NCBI GenBank assembly: GCA_008694505.1
Contig: VZDJ01000219.1
Coordinates: 9,837,089-9,901,088 of the forward strand
Length of the DNA: 64,000 nt
From: Cyanoderma ruficeps
Taxonomy: Eukaryota; Chordata; Aves; Passeriformes; Timaliidae
Reading direction: 5' to 3'
Shown here one piece after another: positions 50,801-63,137 of the stretch. Each line of letters begins with the position of its first letter. Position 1 is the stretch's first letter. The notes beneath the pieces were generated by a model that saw only the letters and a program-made list of their open reading frames with translations, did not search any database and was not told the origin of the DNA. A program made the translations under genes and the position numbers.

Positions 50801-52734
50801 TCCAGGTTTCTAGGCCAAATTAGCTATACTGACCCAAAGCTTCTTGAAACCAAGAAGGCATGGATTTTCCTTTAACTTGTAATAAATAAGAAGACAATTT
50901 GACCTGATTTTTTCAAAGGGCTAAGTGTATGCCCTATTGGGAGTTCCTCTGAAAATCAACAGCTTGTCTTTGAGTAAAGCAGAGGCACTTCTTCTCCCTG
51001 GCTGCCTTTGAAGCTTCCCAGGCAGCCCCATCCAAAGCCAGGGCATCCCTCCTCTGAGGGCCCCAGGAGGGAGATGCTCTGGCCCTGAGCAGCCTCCTCT
51101 GCCCTCCTCTCATCTCCTCCGCTCTGCTGACTCAATCAGGAAGTTTTCTCAAAAGGAGATACTTCCTAACATCGTCTGACTTCAAGAGTTTGTTTACAGG
51201 AGAGACATTTGTCAAGTGGCACACGGGGACAGATGACTTTCTCTCTCCTAGAACAAGCCTGGAAGTAATTTTGGAGTATATAATTTATATAGGTATTCAC
51301 TGGCAGCAATACCTGAGATTTTTCAACTCTAAAAAACCAAAAAAATGTCCCATTTAGTTACATCTGTTTATAACAGCATAAGACAGTCCTGACTGATGAA
51401 GTGCCATGTGGTATTTTCAAGCATTTTACTTTTTCAGTGTTTTTCCCTATCAGTGTCAACAGCAACTTTTTTTTTTACCTCTTGTAGGCTGCTGTTTTAG
51501 GACACTTTCTCCTTGTGAGTTAAGGGAAAAACTAGATTTGGTCTTCAGGCTGTGTTAAATAAATATATAATGAAAAAAAATATAGAAGTTCTGTATTTTT
51601 TTCCCCAGTGGCAGATTGGCAGGATTTCCTTTCCACCTGTCCTCCAGCAAGGAAGATTCCTTATCTCAGCAGTTTTGCTGCTGATAATCAACAGGAAATA
51701 TCACCACAATTTTAATGGAGGCCGACAATAGTAGGACATCTGGTATTAAGAGAAGCTGTTAACCATATTCAAAATCTAAGTATAGCATGACAGTGAGGAA
51801 GTTATGTAAGATTCCTTGTCACTTTGGGTTGCAAGTGTACCAGAGTATTCACTTACACAACCCTGGCAGACAGGCCTGCGTGGGGTTTCTGAGATTTACA
51901 CTTGCTCTACACCAGTCCCATGCTGGTTGGTCTCAGACTATTCCCTCCCTCCAGCCCTCACCCTGTGCTGCCCACTGCATCAATTCCATCCACTGGGAAC
52001 ACGGCCCTGCTGCTATTCTGGGGTTTTTTTGAGTCCTTCATGTCAGGCACACAATCCCCTCTAAATCCATGGAATAATCAGCAGGATCCATCATACTATG
52101 TCTCCTGCTCCCTGGGGAATATTCGCTCCTGCCATCAACCCAGCATTGAAAACCAAGAGTGAGCACGGCCTGTTGGCCCAGGAGAGGACTGGTCTCTGTG
52201 TCCACCAGGAATCTGCAGCACAGTGAGGAACCAGCCCATGACAGCGCAATGGAAAATGCCAAAGTGTAGGGGAAACTGGCCTTACCTGTGGGACTGTGGA
52301 CTGACATCACAAGGCAGTATTTTAAATTCCGGGGCTCTTGAGTTGCCTGTGCATCTATAAAACTAGAATAATTCTATAACATTCCTACTATTAGCTAGTT
52401 TGTAACAGATTTGGAGAGTGCTGTGAATGGTTTGGGGGTATGGACTAATGGTATTAAAGGGACCAATGGGGCCATGTTCTTTTCTGGGCTGTATTTGTGC
52501 ACTGTTAATGACTTCCATAATTAAAGGCGTAGCATAAGCCTATGTCTGTTCAGTATTTAGGTACAAATCTGTCTTTTCTCATCCATGCAATTAGTTCTAC
52601 TTAAGGCTGTTAGGACAGAGAGGCAAATGGGCAATCTCGGAAATTAAGAGAACTGCACTAGAAATGAAGAGGCACAGAGAAGTAGACCTCAGATCCCATT
52701 ATCTGAACTCATTTTATTAAGGGCATATTTGCAC
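44874..52734. other. Unique non-coding sequence (about 8 kb)
   Basis: No gene, RNA or interspersed repeat is recognised. A GC-richer patch at about 48870-49560 has overlapping open frames on both strands (up to 162 codons) with no domain features. AT-rich stretches such as 48000-48480 and 51240-51600 are plain composition. A short ACACAC run lies near 49840. Confidence 0.45.
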
Positions 52735-52920
52735 TGTATTTGCAATTCCCTCAGAATCGCCTACCCATTGCCGAGGAACGTCTGCAGAGCAATTATGTTA
52801 TCGCAGATGCTAATGCGACCTCGGGGAGGGAGGGAGGCAGGAATCCTGCAGCTGTGGAGAGAAAATCTCACATTTTAACCACGGCTAATGAACGCTTGGC
52901 ATGACACCTTTGTTCTTCCT
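52735..52920. other. Candidate conserved non-coding element (texture only)
   Basis: Unique sequence with several CpGs retained in an AT-rich setting: AGAATCGCCTACCCATTGCC, GAGGAACGTCTGCAGAGC, AATTATGTTATCGCAGATGC and TAATGCGACCTCGG. A (GGGA)3-like run follows. CpGs usually decay in neutral vertebrate DNA, so the cluster hints at constraint or low methylation. Not proven. Confidence 0.3.
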
Positions 52921-55767
52921 CCTTCCTCCTCATGGAAGCTCACTCCATGAGGAGCTGGGAAGTCAGTGGGGCTATACATTTGCCCGCTGGTGAGCTATAA
53001 TGTAGCAGCTGTTAGCAAATGAGTTGTTCCCTACATAGTTAAATTAGGCCTAATCTTTCTTTGCTCTGTCTGTGCCAGGTCTTTCTCTCTCTTTTTTTCT
53101 TTTTTTTTTTTTCTGTTTCTCAGTTGAGGCTGAGACAAAGGGGACTCGAGGTATTTATGTGGTTTTCCCTCCTAAGGCTCTGAAAATTAAAAATGAGTTG
53201 TCACTGGCCCAAGCCCCATGAAAACTGGGGGATTTCAATCGACATTTCTGCCCCATTTCACTGCAGAGAGTGGGATGTGATTATTACAAATGTCATGGTA
53301 ACAAACTTGGTGGTTTTCACAGTGACAGTTGCCACTGCAGAAATAGCACAACAGAGAACAAAAATTACCTGTCAAGCAACTCATTATGTTCATCCAAACC
53401 CTGCTTGTTCAATTCTCCGTTGGGCTGCACCTGACACAACACTTCCCAGTGCTCTCACAGATCACCCGTGTGGATCTGTCTCGGGCCATGGACATCCTCC
53501 CACAGCCCACCTGGGCAGCCAACACCAGGTCTAGAGGGATTTTGGTGCCTCCACAGAAAATGTCTCACACCCAGAGCAAGCCCATACTCTTAATACAGGC
53601 TCCGGGGAGAGTAAGGACCTTACAGAGCCGGCAGGGTTGAGCGCAGCCTTGTGTGGAGGTGGCTGAGAGGAGACACATTGAATCCTGACATTCTCTGGAG
53701 CTGAAGTGCCCTGGGTTGTGACCTGCTCTTCACAGCGTGGGAGATGTGACTGTTCTGCTAAAATTGTAGCCCACAAGTCAGAGTATTCAGTCTGAAAGCA
53801 GGAAATTTGGGTTAAATTTGTCTGTTTCCTCTGCTCTGCTTTCCAGGCCCTGGGAAGTGCCCGAGACTTGTTCCAGGATGGAGAAATAGGAAAGCAGATG
53901 GGCATGAAGGCAGGAACACAAGAGTCACTCTCTGATGAAGTTAAACAAAGGCGAATTTAGGATTCACAGGACCAGAGATGCCAAGACAATTTAATACATT
54001 TGAGTATTTCGAGACCATGGTGAGGTGACCTTGGACCATGGAATATCACAGGGGTGGCTGAGCCCACACTCTTGGACTAAAGTGACACTCAGGTGCCTCA
54101 AACCACTGGAGGAACATTGGCATTGAACCTGCCAGTGACGAAATGTGACTGGCACACGATGTTCCCCGGATGACACTGTGCTTTGCCACAGCCGCCTGCC
54201 AGCAGAGCCGGCCTGGCAGGAGGGGGCACCCCCCAGGGCTAACCTCATTTTCCCTTCTTTGTCCGTTTGTCCTAATGCAGAAAGTGACATTTCTCCGCCT
54301 TTTGGGCTTTAAGTTCATGAGATGATTCATTCCGTTCTTTTTTTATTCCAAAACAACGCGATAAATACTTCGCTGAATAGGCCTTTTATCTGGTAATGGG
54401 AAGGAGTCTGATCTGATCACAAAATGCAAACATCGCTTGCATCCTTTAGCTGTCTCCCTGAAGGGAAGGGGCTGACGAACACAAACACCAGGCTATTAAG
54501 CAGTGTTTTTTCCAGCCCATAACTCACAAGGGGGAGTCATATGTCTACTCTTTGGATCTTTTACAGTGAGTTGACTGATACTCTGAGCTGTAGTGCCTTA
54601 TGGAAAGAACTGCTGAATATTTTCTATCTTTTGCAACCCACAAGATAGATCAGGAGGGTGGAGGAAGCAAAAAACTTAGCTAAGGTAGCAGTTGTAAATT
54701 CACAAGGAAAATCTTCACTGAAAAAAAATAAATCTATCTTTCACTGGTTCTCTTAGAAGAAATACCTCTTTGAGGAAAGGAATTTCAAAATGGGCAAATG
54801 GTTGATTTTGAGCCAAACCTTCATTGATTTCTACCATTTTTTTGTTTGAGTACAAGAAAACTAATCCAAGTAAAATAGGAAAGGACCTTTCACCTTAAAA
54901 AAAATTTCAACTGTTTCCATCTCTTTTGGCTAGGGAAACATATCAGGGCAATGCAGCCATGGGGACACCCTGCTTCATTCACCAGCAGGAAATTCCCTGC
55001 CACTTCCCAAAGTGGTATGTGGCCTTGAAGTCAATAACTTCTGTGTGTAATGCATCAAGCTAGGCTAGGATGTTCTAGTAAAAATATATACCATATTAGA
55101 ATTTTGCTCAAGATATGATTCAAGTGCCTAAGGATGAACAAAGTAACCCACAAGCCAGACACTGATTTCCCAAAGGGGTGCTTGCAATAGGAAATCAGCT
55201 GGCAGCATGCAGAATTAGGGCTTTAATTGCTCCTAAACCAAAATGATGGGGAATTATATTTTTAGCCTTTCAGAGTGTGTTCACTATTGGAGAAATTCTG
55301 GGATGGGTGTCTATAAATTGATGCAGCAGATCCATTTGACCTGGGCTACCAAGGGATTGACTATAGCTCAGTGAAGAGCATTTAAGAACCAGATGCATTT
55401 CACTTTTTTTTTTCCCTTCCCGATTAAATATTTTGCCAAGGCTGAACCTGAAAAGAGCAAAATTCCACCCGCACTCCAAAAAGAGCAGCCTAGGATTTTT
55501 AAATTTTTTTTTAATGTTTCACAGCTTTAAAATAAGGAATATGCTTTCATTTGCCTAACACTTTTATTAGGGTTTTTAGTGTACATCTGGAGGTGTGAGA
55601 TTCTCCCTGTTTTCCACTTTATGTCTCCATCCCTCCCTTTTTGTTCATTTAAGTAAAAAGGGCTGAAAGGAGGAAATACCAAAAGCTGAAGATTCTTTTT
55701 TAGTTTACTATTTTGATCCTTCCTTCTCTCCAAAATAAAATTTTGCAAATTAAAGAAAACCCCAACA
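52921..55767. other. Unique non-coding sequence
   Basis: Includes a pyrimidine run at about 53083-53120 and a GC-richer patch at 53400-53650. No gene or repeat family is recognised. Confidence 0.45.
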
Positions 55768-55787
55768 ATAATAATAATTATTATTAT
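55768..55787. repeat. 20-bp perfect AT palindrome
   Basis: Ten bases on either side of the 55777/55778 boundary are perfectly self-complementary (ATAATAATAA paired with TTATTATTAT). It is an AAT/ATT microsatellite inversion, most simply read as simple sequence. Confidence 0.95.
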
Positions 55788-58700
55788 ATAACTTGTTTCC
55801 ATTAAGTTACAAGGAGTCGTTTTGACTCTGTTGTGTCTGCCAGGCTAATAATATTGCAGCTAAAGAATGCATGTGGGGTTTGGGCAGGCCTCTCAGCAGA
55901 TGAAAAATAATTTTAATAAATAGAAGAAGCTATTGGCAGAGGGAAACAATCTTGGTATTTTTAACACATCAAAAAAAACCTATTTTCAGCCTTTGACCTT
56001 TCAGATCAGAAAATTCTGAGAAACAGCCAAAACTAGTTTGTTTTCAGCTTTCTCCATCATTTATACTCAATCTCCTCTCCGCCCACAGGTTCACCCACTC
56101 CATTGCTAATTAAAACAACTCAATATCTTTGTCTTTTGTGCCTGTCTTTGCAGTCGATAGGGTCCCTGTTCCCTTGAAGCTGGAATGCTTCCTTGTATCC
56201 ACAGAGAAGGGCAAAGAGAATTGTTATGCAATGTTGAACTGCTACAGCAGGGAAGGAGAACACGTTGTCAGAGCTCAGGCAGAATCAGAAGGTGGAGATT
56301 AATGAGTCTGAGGGGCCTGAGGTGCTCTCCTCGTGTGCTGCCAGCATGGGGCACGTGCTTGGGAAGGGGAGGTGGTCACAGCCAGGTGCTCTTGCTGCCA
56401 TGGCCCCCAGAAATCACAATTTTCCTACAGATTTGAAATCCAAGTTGCGCTCATCAAAGTGTTCCTGGGCTAGGTTAATAAGAGAAGAAGGTGGGGAAGG
56501 TTAGGGCAGGGGAGCTGCACAAGCTCTTTGAAGCTGGAGAAGACAAAATCACTTTATTTTTGTGGTTAATTTAAGGTTTTATCTCCAAGTTCTTGGAGCT
56601 CTGTATTGGCTGAAGCCACCCTTCCCTGCAGGGCATTGTCCCCTGAACTCTTCATGAAGTTTCAATGACGTAGCAGGATAAAAAGTTAAGAACAAAACCA
56701 GAGAACCAAATTTTTTTTTTTCAGATTCTTGTGGATTTGATCTCAAAGAGAAGAATATTCAGAGCCCCAATCCAGCTGGCCTATCTGTGCTCCTTCCCCT
56801 GTCCTGAAGTCTTTTCTAGGACATTTAAGCCAGGCTCCCACTGTGCTGAGATTCAGAAGCAGGTTCACAAAGCTCAAAAGCCTCTCAGGAGGAAGCTCCT
56901 TTGTCTTTCTCTCTTACCAAAGCCCTGTCGTGGCCCCCTGGTTTCTTTCCAGCAGACCCAGCTTCCAAAGCCTTCCCTCCAAGCACAGAGGGACATTTCT
57001 TTCACCTAACTGTCCTCTTGTGTTTGGAAAAGCTTTGAAGAGAAGCCACTTGTGGAGCATGTTTAGTAATAGGATGTGTCTCTGCTGCTTTGCAGTGTGC
57101 GTCCTGTAAATGGCTTTGCTATGGCATTTAATCAATTGTTTCAGCTGTTTATTACCTTGTATATCACAGAGCAATGGAGACAGTTGCTTTGGTTAACTTT
57201 ATTGGATCTGAAATAAATACGCAGGATCCACTTAGAATTCTCTTGGAAGGATATGCTTTGAATGCACTGAACCAAAGCAGGCAGTGGAACTCGCTGCCCA
57301 ACAGCAGAACAAATCTGTGTACGAAATTAAGCAACTGGCTCCGTGCTTGGAATAATGCCTCGGAGTGCATGGTGAGTTCTACAACGTTGTCTCAGTAGAG
57401 AAAAACCTTCTGCCTTTGCTGTTCCTTCTTAGATGACTCCTGTAAAGGCAGTGTTCAGGACCCTGGTTTCACCTACCACAGTGACAGCATGGAGTAAACA
57501 AAAATGTGTGTCCCAGAGCTGTTGGAAAATGGTTGGAGAAGTCCCAGAACCACAGACCAGTGAGCTCCAGCTTCAGCAGCCTCGCAGGAAACAGAGAGTA
57601 AAGGAATCTAGAATGCCATTTATTTCCTTGGTTCCACTGATTTATCCTCATTTTGACAGACACACAGAAGGCCTGGGGATAACTAACAATGAACTTAGGG
57701 AAGGGACTGGAACTGGCAAAACAGACAGGGCACTCCAGGATGTCAAACTTGCTGAGAGCTCAGTTTGCCTCCTGAGGGGTCTTGGCTGGTTGCTCACCCT
57801 CGTGGGTTGGAGACAGACACCAGAAGAGTCTTTTTTTCCCCAGAATGCCAAATTAACCAGAGGCCAGAGTTTCTGACATCCCTGCAAGTTTGGCTCCAGC
57901 TCTAACCAAAATCGGATTTTCTGCAGTCAAATGTAAAACATCAAGATTGATATCCCTTCAGACAGAAGTGTGGCATCAGACTCTGGGGACACGGAAGTCA
58001 AGCAGTGCATCCAGTCCTTGCTGAAGCCTCTATGGAGCTGCATATTAGGGGTCTAGGAGATACCCTGCCTTCACCTGGGATTTGATCTAGAACCAAAATG
58101 CTCCATTGTCCATATTTTTTCTTCCCGGCAAATTTTTGTCCATATCCCTCAGGCAGGATTTCTGCCCAGCTGCTCCCTGGCGTGGTGCTGATGGACACCA
58201 TGCCCCAACCCCTGTGCCACCCACATTTCTGAGGTAACATCTGCAAGGTGTGGCCAGTCACAGAAAGTTGGGGTGCACAGGTAAAGGGGTACCTTCATGG
58301 CATTGTTACAGAGCTCAAAGTATTGTCCTGGAGACTAGAGGGTCACTCGTGACCTCATACACTGACAGTTTGGTTCTCTGAGTAAAAAATCACCAAAATC
58401 AGGCAATTGGGATGCACATGCCTGGTTTCAAAAGCCAGCCCAAAGCACCCTCCACAGTGATCACTGGCCTTCCCACTACCCACAAGGAAAATGCTCCTAT
58501 GTGCCCAAAACCACCCAACAGTTTTAGGTTCGCAGCAGTGGCTATGTAGGTGAAGTGGAAGCCTGGAGGAATTTTGTGAATTAATCTGTTCCAGGCAGTG
58601 AGCAGAAGCCATGGGCTGCTCTCCCCCTGCTGCTTGCAGAGCCTCTGAGGGCAGCACAGCAGGCAGAGCTGCTCTGCTCCTGCTGCCCAGGCTCTCCCCA

Positions 58701-59709
58701 GCAGCTCTGCAGAGAGCTGCTGTCATACTTAGTGGAGCATCTAATGCTTGCCAGCCAGGCAGCAAGGCAGTGGAGACAGGAATTCAGAGATGCCTCAAAC
58801 TCTGGGGAGCAGTAGTCAACAAGCTGCTGTCCAACAAGAGGCAGTAATCTGAAATAAATCACACAAGCCCAGATTTTCCAGCAGAGGCTTATTATTCAAA
58901 AGGAAGGACACATCCAGGCAATGAGGCGTGGTGCTGCTCGACGGTTGGCTCAACATGGGTGTGAGTAAGTGCAGTAAAATAAGTCCTGCTTCCCCTCAGA
59001 GTGAAGACTCAGACCAGTCCTTGGGAGGTGAGAGCACAGGCCCTGTGAGCAGAGGCAGGAAAATGGATTGCCATTTCACTGTTGAAATTAGAGAAGATGG
59101 CCTCTGCCTGATTTGCTCATGCATCACTTTGGGTCATGGGTTTTAGTGGCAGCCAGAGACTTTTCTGACTTGAAGTCTTATGAGATCTCTCTTGTTTTCC
59201 CAGAACAAAAGCTTCCCTTCCCAGATCGTTTTAATTCAAAACTCAGGTCGTGGAAGTTGCAGCCCTGCAAGGATGCAGAACCAGAGTTATGCAGCCAGGT
59301 ATTGTAGCTCCTGGCTCCTGCTGCAAAGCCCCCCTGAAGCCAGATTTTCTGATGGGGTTTTAGCACTCACCATGTCCAGGTCAAATAATTGCATAATTCT
59401 ACTCTTGCACACCCCCCTCCCACGAGAACACCAGGCTGGAGAGTCCTTCCAATAAAAATGAGAGTCTGATAAAAAAAGCATATTCCCAGCCCTCCCCAGT
59501 TTGCCTCCTTGAGAAGCATTTGTCAGGCTGATTGTTCTGGCCATCCATCTCCACCCTGTCATTAATCAGCCAGCACAGCACACGTTCACAAACTGCAGGG
59601 CACAAGAGCAGGAAGAAAAGCTGGGTTTTAATTTTTCATGTTTATCATGTTCATAGCTCTCCACAGCAACTCAGCTACTTCTTTCTGTTCATAAAAGACA
59701 ATTGGGAAA
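55788..59709. other. Unique non-coding sequence
   Basis: GC-richer patches lie at about 56280-56420 and 58590-58740. At 57285-57310 the words GGCAGTGGAACTCGCTGCCC resemble a segment of some reptile and bird CR1 3' regions, but flanking sequence does not continue the match. No gene is recognised. Confidence 0.4.
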
Positions 59710-59895
59710 ATTAGTTGGTTTCAGTTTAACAAGGTAATGATCCAATTTAGCGGAGATCAAAGCAAGCAGTGTGGCACATGCAAAATGGTGAAATTAAGTT
59801 ACTTTATTAATGCTCAATTCACTTGCACCAGAATGATTGACTATCCATTAGGTTTACTAAGCTGCAATTAGCAATTATCAGCAATAGCCTCCTCT
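59710..59895. other. Candidate conserved non-coding element (texture only)
   Basis: Unique AT-rich sequence dense in homeodomain-type words: GGTAATGATCCAATTTAG, TTAAGTTACTTTATTAATGC, TGATTGACTATCCATTAGG and GCAATTAGCAATTATCAGC. It has no coding potential. It may form one block with the candidate at 60040. Confidence 0.35.
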
Positions 59896-60039
59896 GTGTG
59901 GGCAAGTAGAGGTCTGGATCACGTTCCTACTTCTAGACAATGAATATTTCCACCTTTTAAAATCCCAGTTAATGTAGGAGTGCAACGTTGTGGCCAGTCA
60001 TAGAAAGAGTTGGTAGAACTTTACTTGTGACTTCTTTTT

Positions 60040-60135
60040 CTGACTGATGCATCATAACATAATGAAAAATTATGCATATGCTAATGATCTTCACTGTTAT
60101 GCTGAGAGGTAACTTGATGACTGGCAGTGGCCTAA
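60040..60135. other. Candidate enhancer with POU-dimer-like word
   Basis: Contains ATGCATATGCTAAT at 60072-60085, close to the POU dimer (MORE-type) site ATGCATATGCAT, in an AT-rich setting with GATGCATCATAACATAATG just upstream. The motif is seen directly. Binding and conservation are inferred. Confidence 0.35.
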
Positions 60136-62162
60136 AATGTGAAGAAAATCAGAAATTAATACATTTCTCTCATCCAGTTTGGTGAGTTGTCTACCAGCCA
60201 ATAACCTCCCTCATAATCCATCACTGGCAAAAACCAGTGGTGGCCGTTTGGTAAAAAAAGTGATCAGAGAGGAGGTGGAGTCGCTTGCAAGTTTTAACTG
60301 AAATCTGACAGAGTGAGAAGGATTTAGGTTCGCATTAGTGCCTTACCTGTGCACATTGCTTTGTGTCTTCTGAGACAATTCTACGATCACTTAATTCTCT
60401 GATGACAATTATGTCACTTTATTCATTATTTCTCCTCCTTAGTTCTTTCTAAATGTTGGAGAATAGGATCTTTATTTATGTGGTATTCATCTGTTCCTGT
60501 TCCTTGTCCCTCAGGCTGATAAACCAACAGTCATCAGAAACACACCAAAGTATTTTTGTTTCAGCATAGGCTCCATGGATTTTATTCTGCATAGTGGTTG
60601 TGTATGCATATGCCTGTTCATTTCTGTGCCTGTTCTCCCCTTGATGACTTTTGATCTTGCTGTCCAAATGAAAGCAAATTTGACAGCCAGGAAAGTTCTT
60701 AAAAATATACCAAGTCTTTTGAAAGCAGGTTGTCAGAAAGAGTAAAGAGAAGCTATTAGCAGAGAAAAGTTGCCTTTTCAACTCCTACCAGACATCAAAC
60801 AAATCTACAAGAAACAACAATGTAAGAAAAAGTTCAGTTTGGCATTTACATCTTGGTAGACATCAGAGAACCTAAAAGACACACGGCCATAACAAACCAG
60901 GATTCCTGCATTGCCTCACTTAGGTTTTGTAGCTCTTATAATCCACCCTTGAATGAAGGAGCATTGCCTTTGTTGACTGAGTGTCATCTGAGAGAAAAGG
61001 GGGAACGAAAGAGCTTTAAATAGAAAGGCACAAAGAAAACATGGAAGTAAACAGATCCTTTGTGGGAGATTTGTGAAGGTGCTGGTGCAGGAGGCAGGGG
61101 CAGTGATAGCTGGCCCCTGTGTGTGTCCTGTGAGTTTGGTGTTGTATTAACAAGCAGGTCAAGTGCCCCTACCTTGGAGTTGTTTACTCCCAGTTTTCTG
61201 TAAAAAACTGTAACAGCCCACTGAACTCTCATTAGGAAACAAAGTGCATACCCAAATTGCTTATTTCTGTCACCCTAGACACCTTTAGACAGACTGCTTT
61301 GGGGTACTGCAAAATTAAATGATCAATTTTTCCTGTAGCTTTGCCCATCCAAGGATTGTCATTACTTATTCTCTATTTTAGCTATGTATAGTATGTAGAA
61401 ACCAACAATGAAAGCTTGACTCATTGGGGAAATATTTGGGTTTCCTTGTTTGAATTTGGCATTTTACTTCTAACATTCTAAGTCATACCTTTGGACATTT
61501 GCAGACACTAATGTGAATTCACATAAATGTCCTTCTAGACACACAGACACAGCCCTTCTGTATGAAATTAAGAGTGAGTATAAATATCTATCTGCCAGGA
61601 GATAATTTGCACATTCCTTTTGGAAGAGACATCTGGTACAATTTAAAAATATTAGTTTTGCTACTAAATCCTTAGCTAAAAAAAAAAAACCAACCTTGCC
61701 AAGTAGAGAGCCTTACAATTTGTGTAACTTGATTTTCCATACTTGATGGCCATATTGTTCAGTGTTTAGTATTTATTGAGCTGCATTTGACATCAGGAGT
61801 TCTATTTACGTTTTAGTCAAACAGTTTGAAAGTTGCTAAATTGGCCATGTGTCTCCAAAATGTGCTTGGTTTTTCCCCACACACACCTATCCATCTTAGT
61901 GACTCCGTTATCAGCACAATTATTGGTTTTATCTGCACTGAGGAGCTGTCAGAAGCACAGTCCTGGTGCACAATCTATTTACTCTGCCAAGATAAAATGA
62001 CTGATGTCCCTATGCATGGGGACCGGGTATTTCCTCGGAGCTGTGTAATTTGGGAAAGATTGGAGCTGCTGTCTTATGTTAGAGCTCCTTCTCTGCTGTG
62101 CTTCACTGCTTTCTTCCCAAAGTCACTGGGGGAAGGTCTCTGCACCACCTTCTTTGGGAACT
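60136..62162. other. Unique AT-rich non-coding sequence
   Basis: No gene or repeat family is recognised. A 124-codon open frame at 61826-62200 shows no known domain. An A run lies at about 61679-61690. Confidence 0.45.
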
Positions 62163-62182
62163 CTGCTCGTCCTGACGAGCAG
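62163..62182. repeat. Short perfect hairpin, 9-bp arms
   Basis: CTGCTCGTC (62163-62171) and GACGAGCAG (62174-62182) are perfect inverted copies separated by CT. Two CpGs are present. No T-run follows, so it is not terminator-like. Confidence 0.9.
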
Positions 62183-62614
62183 GACTTAATTTACACGTAG
62201 GACACTAATGGCAGGAGGGAAACTAAAATAAATACCTATTCAGGGAGTGGGGTTGTGGTTGGTCCATAGAAGTCCATACCACAGAAAATGGAAACCATTC
62301 CAAAATTTCCATTAACAAAAACGTGCACACCATGTCCTAACAGCACACACGAGTAAAGACTTGACATATACTACTTAAAAATTAGTGGGGATTCATGGGA
62401 TGTTTGGATGGTGGAAGAATAACAAATCCAGAAAGAAGTTTAACAGTTTGGGCAAATTTGCTCTCTCCAAGCAGGCAACCTGCAAGATGGGAGGGGATGA
62501 TGAAGAACTCTGCTTACAGTCAGCAATGCCAGTCCTAAAAGACGTGTTGAAATTTACAGCATAATAGATGATGACAGAAGAAAAAGGCTTCAGTAGGGCC
62601 TTGCTTCCTCCTGC
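62183..62614. other. Unique flank of the LTR insertion
   Basis: No repeat or gene is recognised between the hairpin and the LTR. Confidence 0.5.
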
Positions 62615-62619
62615 AGCTC
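62615..62619 (+). repeat. Left target-site duplication (AGCTC)
   Basis: Five bases immediately before the LTR are repeated immediately after it (63247-63251). This marks a retroviral-type integration. Confidence 0.9.
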
Positions 62620-62828
62620 TGTCAGAGGCTATCTGAGGATGTGATCTGCCTCACGACTCTCCAAGATTGAGGACTGAGACCCCAGACTCTGAAGGGAGCC
62701 CCTGGCCGGGCTGAGGTGGAATGTTTGCCAAGTCTCAAAGGATTGGTATGCATTCCCATGGGAACGAAGTGCAAGAACAATGGAACTGGTCACAGTGGAC
62801 TGAGCCGAGCCTGCACGTCCAAACCGGT

Positions 62829-62854
62829 CTGTTCGTACCTAAGGTACGGGACAG
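62829..62854 (+). promoter_or_regulatory. Hairpin/palindrome in LTR U3
   Basis: CGTACC (62834-62839) and GGTACG (62843-62848) are perfect inverted copies around TAA. They are extended outward by CTGT (62829-62832) and ACAG (62851-62854) with a small asymmetric bulge. The element lies about 100 bp upstream of the LTR TATA box, where palindromic factor-binding sites are expected. Function is inferred. Confidence 0.6.
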
Positions 62855-62945
62855 TTTGCAGCTTGTTCCTGGACACCCAACCCCGACACAGGTGGTCCCC
62901 GCTTTGGCTCTGTGCCCCTCACCTTGGTTCCCGCTGTGACAAACC

Positions 62946-62953
62946 TATAAAAA
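62946..62953 (+). promoter_or_regulatory. LTR TATA box
   Basis: TATAAAAA lies about 185 bp upstream of the LTR polyadenylation signal. This is the expected U3 promoter element, so transcription would start about 25-30 bp downstream and run toward the right edge of the window. Confidence 0.8.
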
Positions 62954-63131
62954 TTCTGGAGACCCCCCGCTCACTTTTGTGATCACCCCACTGGAGAAGT
63001 TCGCGTCTATAGGCATCTCTACGCCTCGAGGACTCGTCCCTCCACATTGGTAGCTATAATCCCCTTCCCCTCTTTTCTATCTTTCTTACTATTCTTTGTT
63101 TCTCTCCCCACTATCGCATTTGTTGGCACTA

Positions 63132-63137
63132 AATAAA
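63132..63137 (+). terminator. LTR polyadenylation signal
   Basis: AATAAA sits 110 bp before the LTR end and is followed by a GT-rich downstream stretch, as in the R/U5 region of retroviral LTRs. Confidence 0.8.

Noticed and set aside
55768..55787. 20-bp AT palindrome as a regulatory site
   Set aside because: It is explained by an AAT/ATT simple-repeat inversion. No other signal surrounds it.
57174..57398. Frame containing a W-N-S-L-P motif, and nucleotides resembling a CR1 segment
   Set aside because: WNxLP occurs near the end of many LINE reverse transcriptase proteins, but nothing else of the domain is present and the nucleotide similarity stops after about 20 bp.
58500..60350. GGTTCG words suggestive of tRNA B boxes (near 58527 and 60328)
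   Set aside because: No A box at suitable spacing and no cloverleaf pairing around them.
62716..62982. 88-codon open frame within the LTR
   Set aside because: It lies in U3 sequence across the TATA box, with no resemblance to known LTR-encoded proteins. Chance frame.
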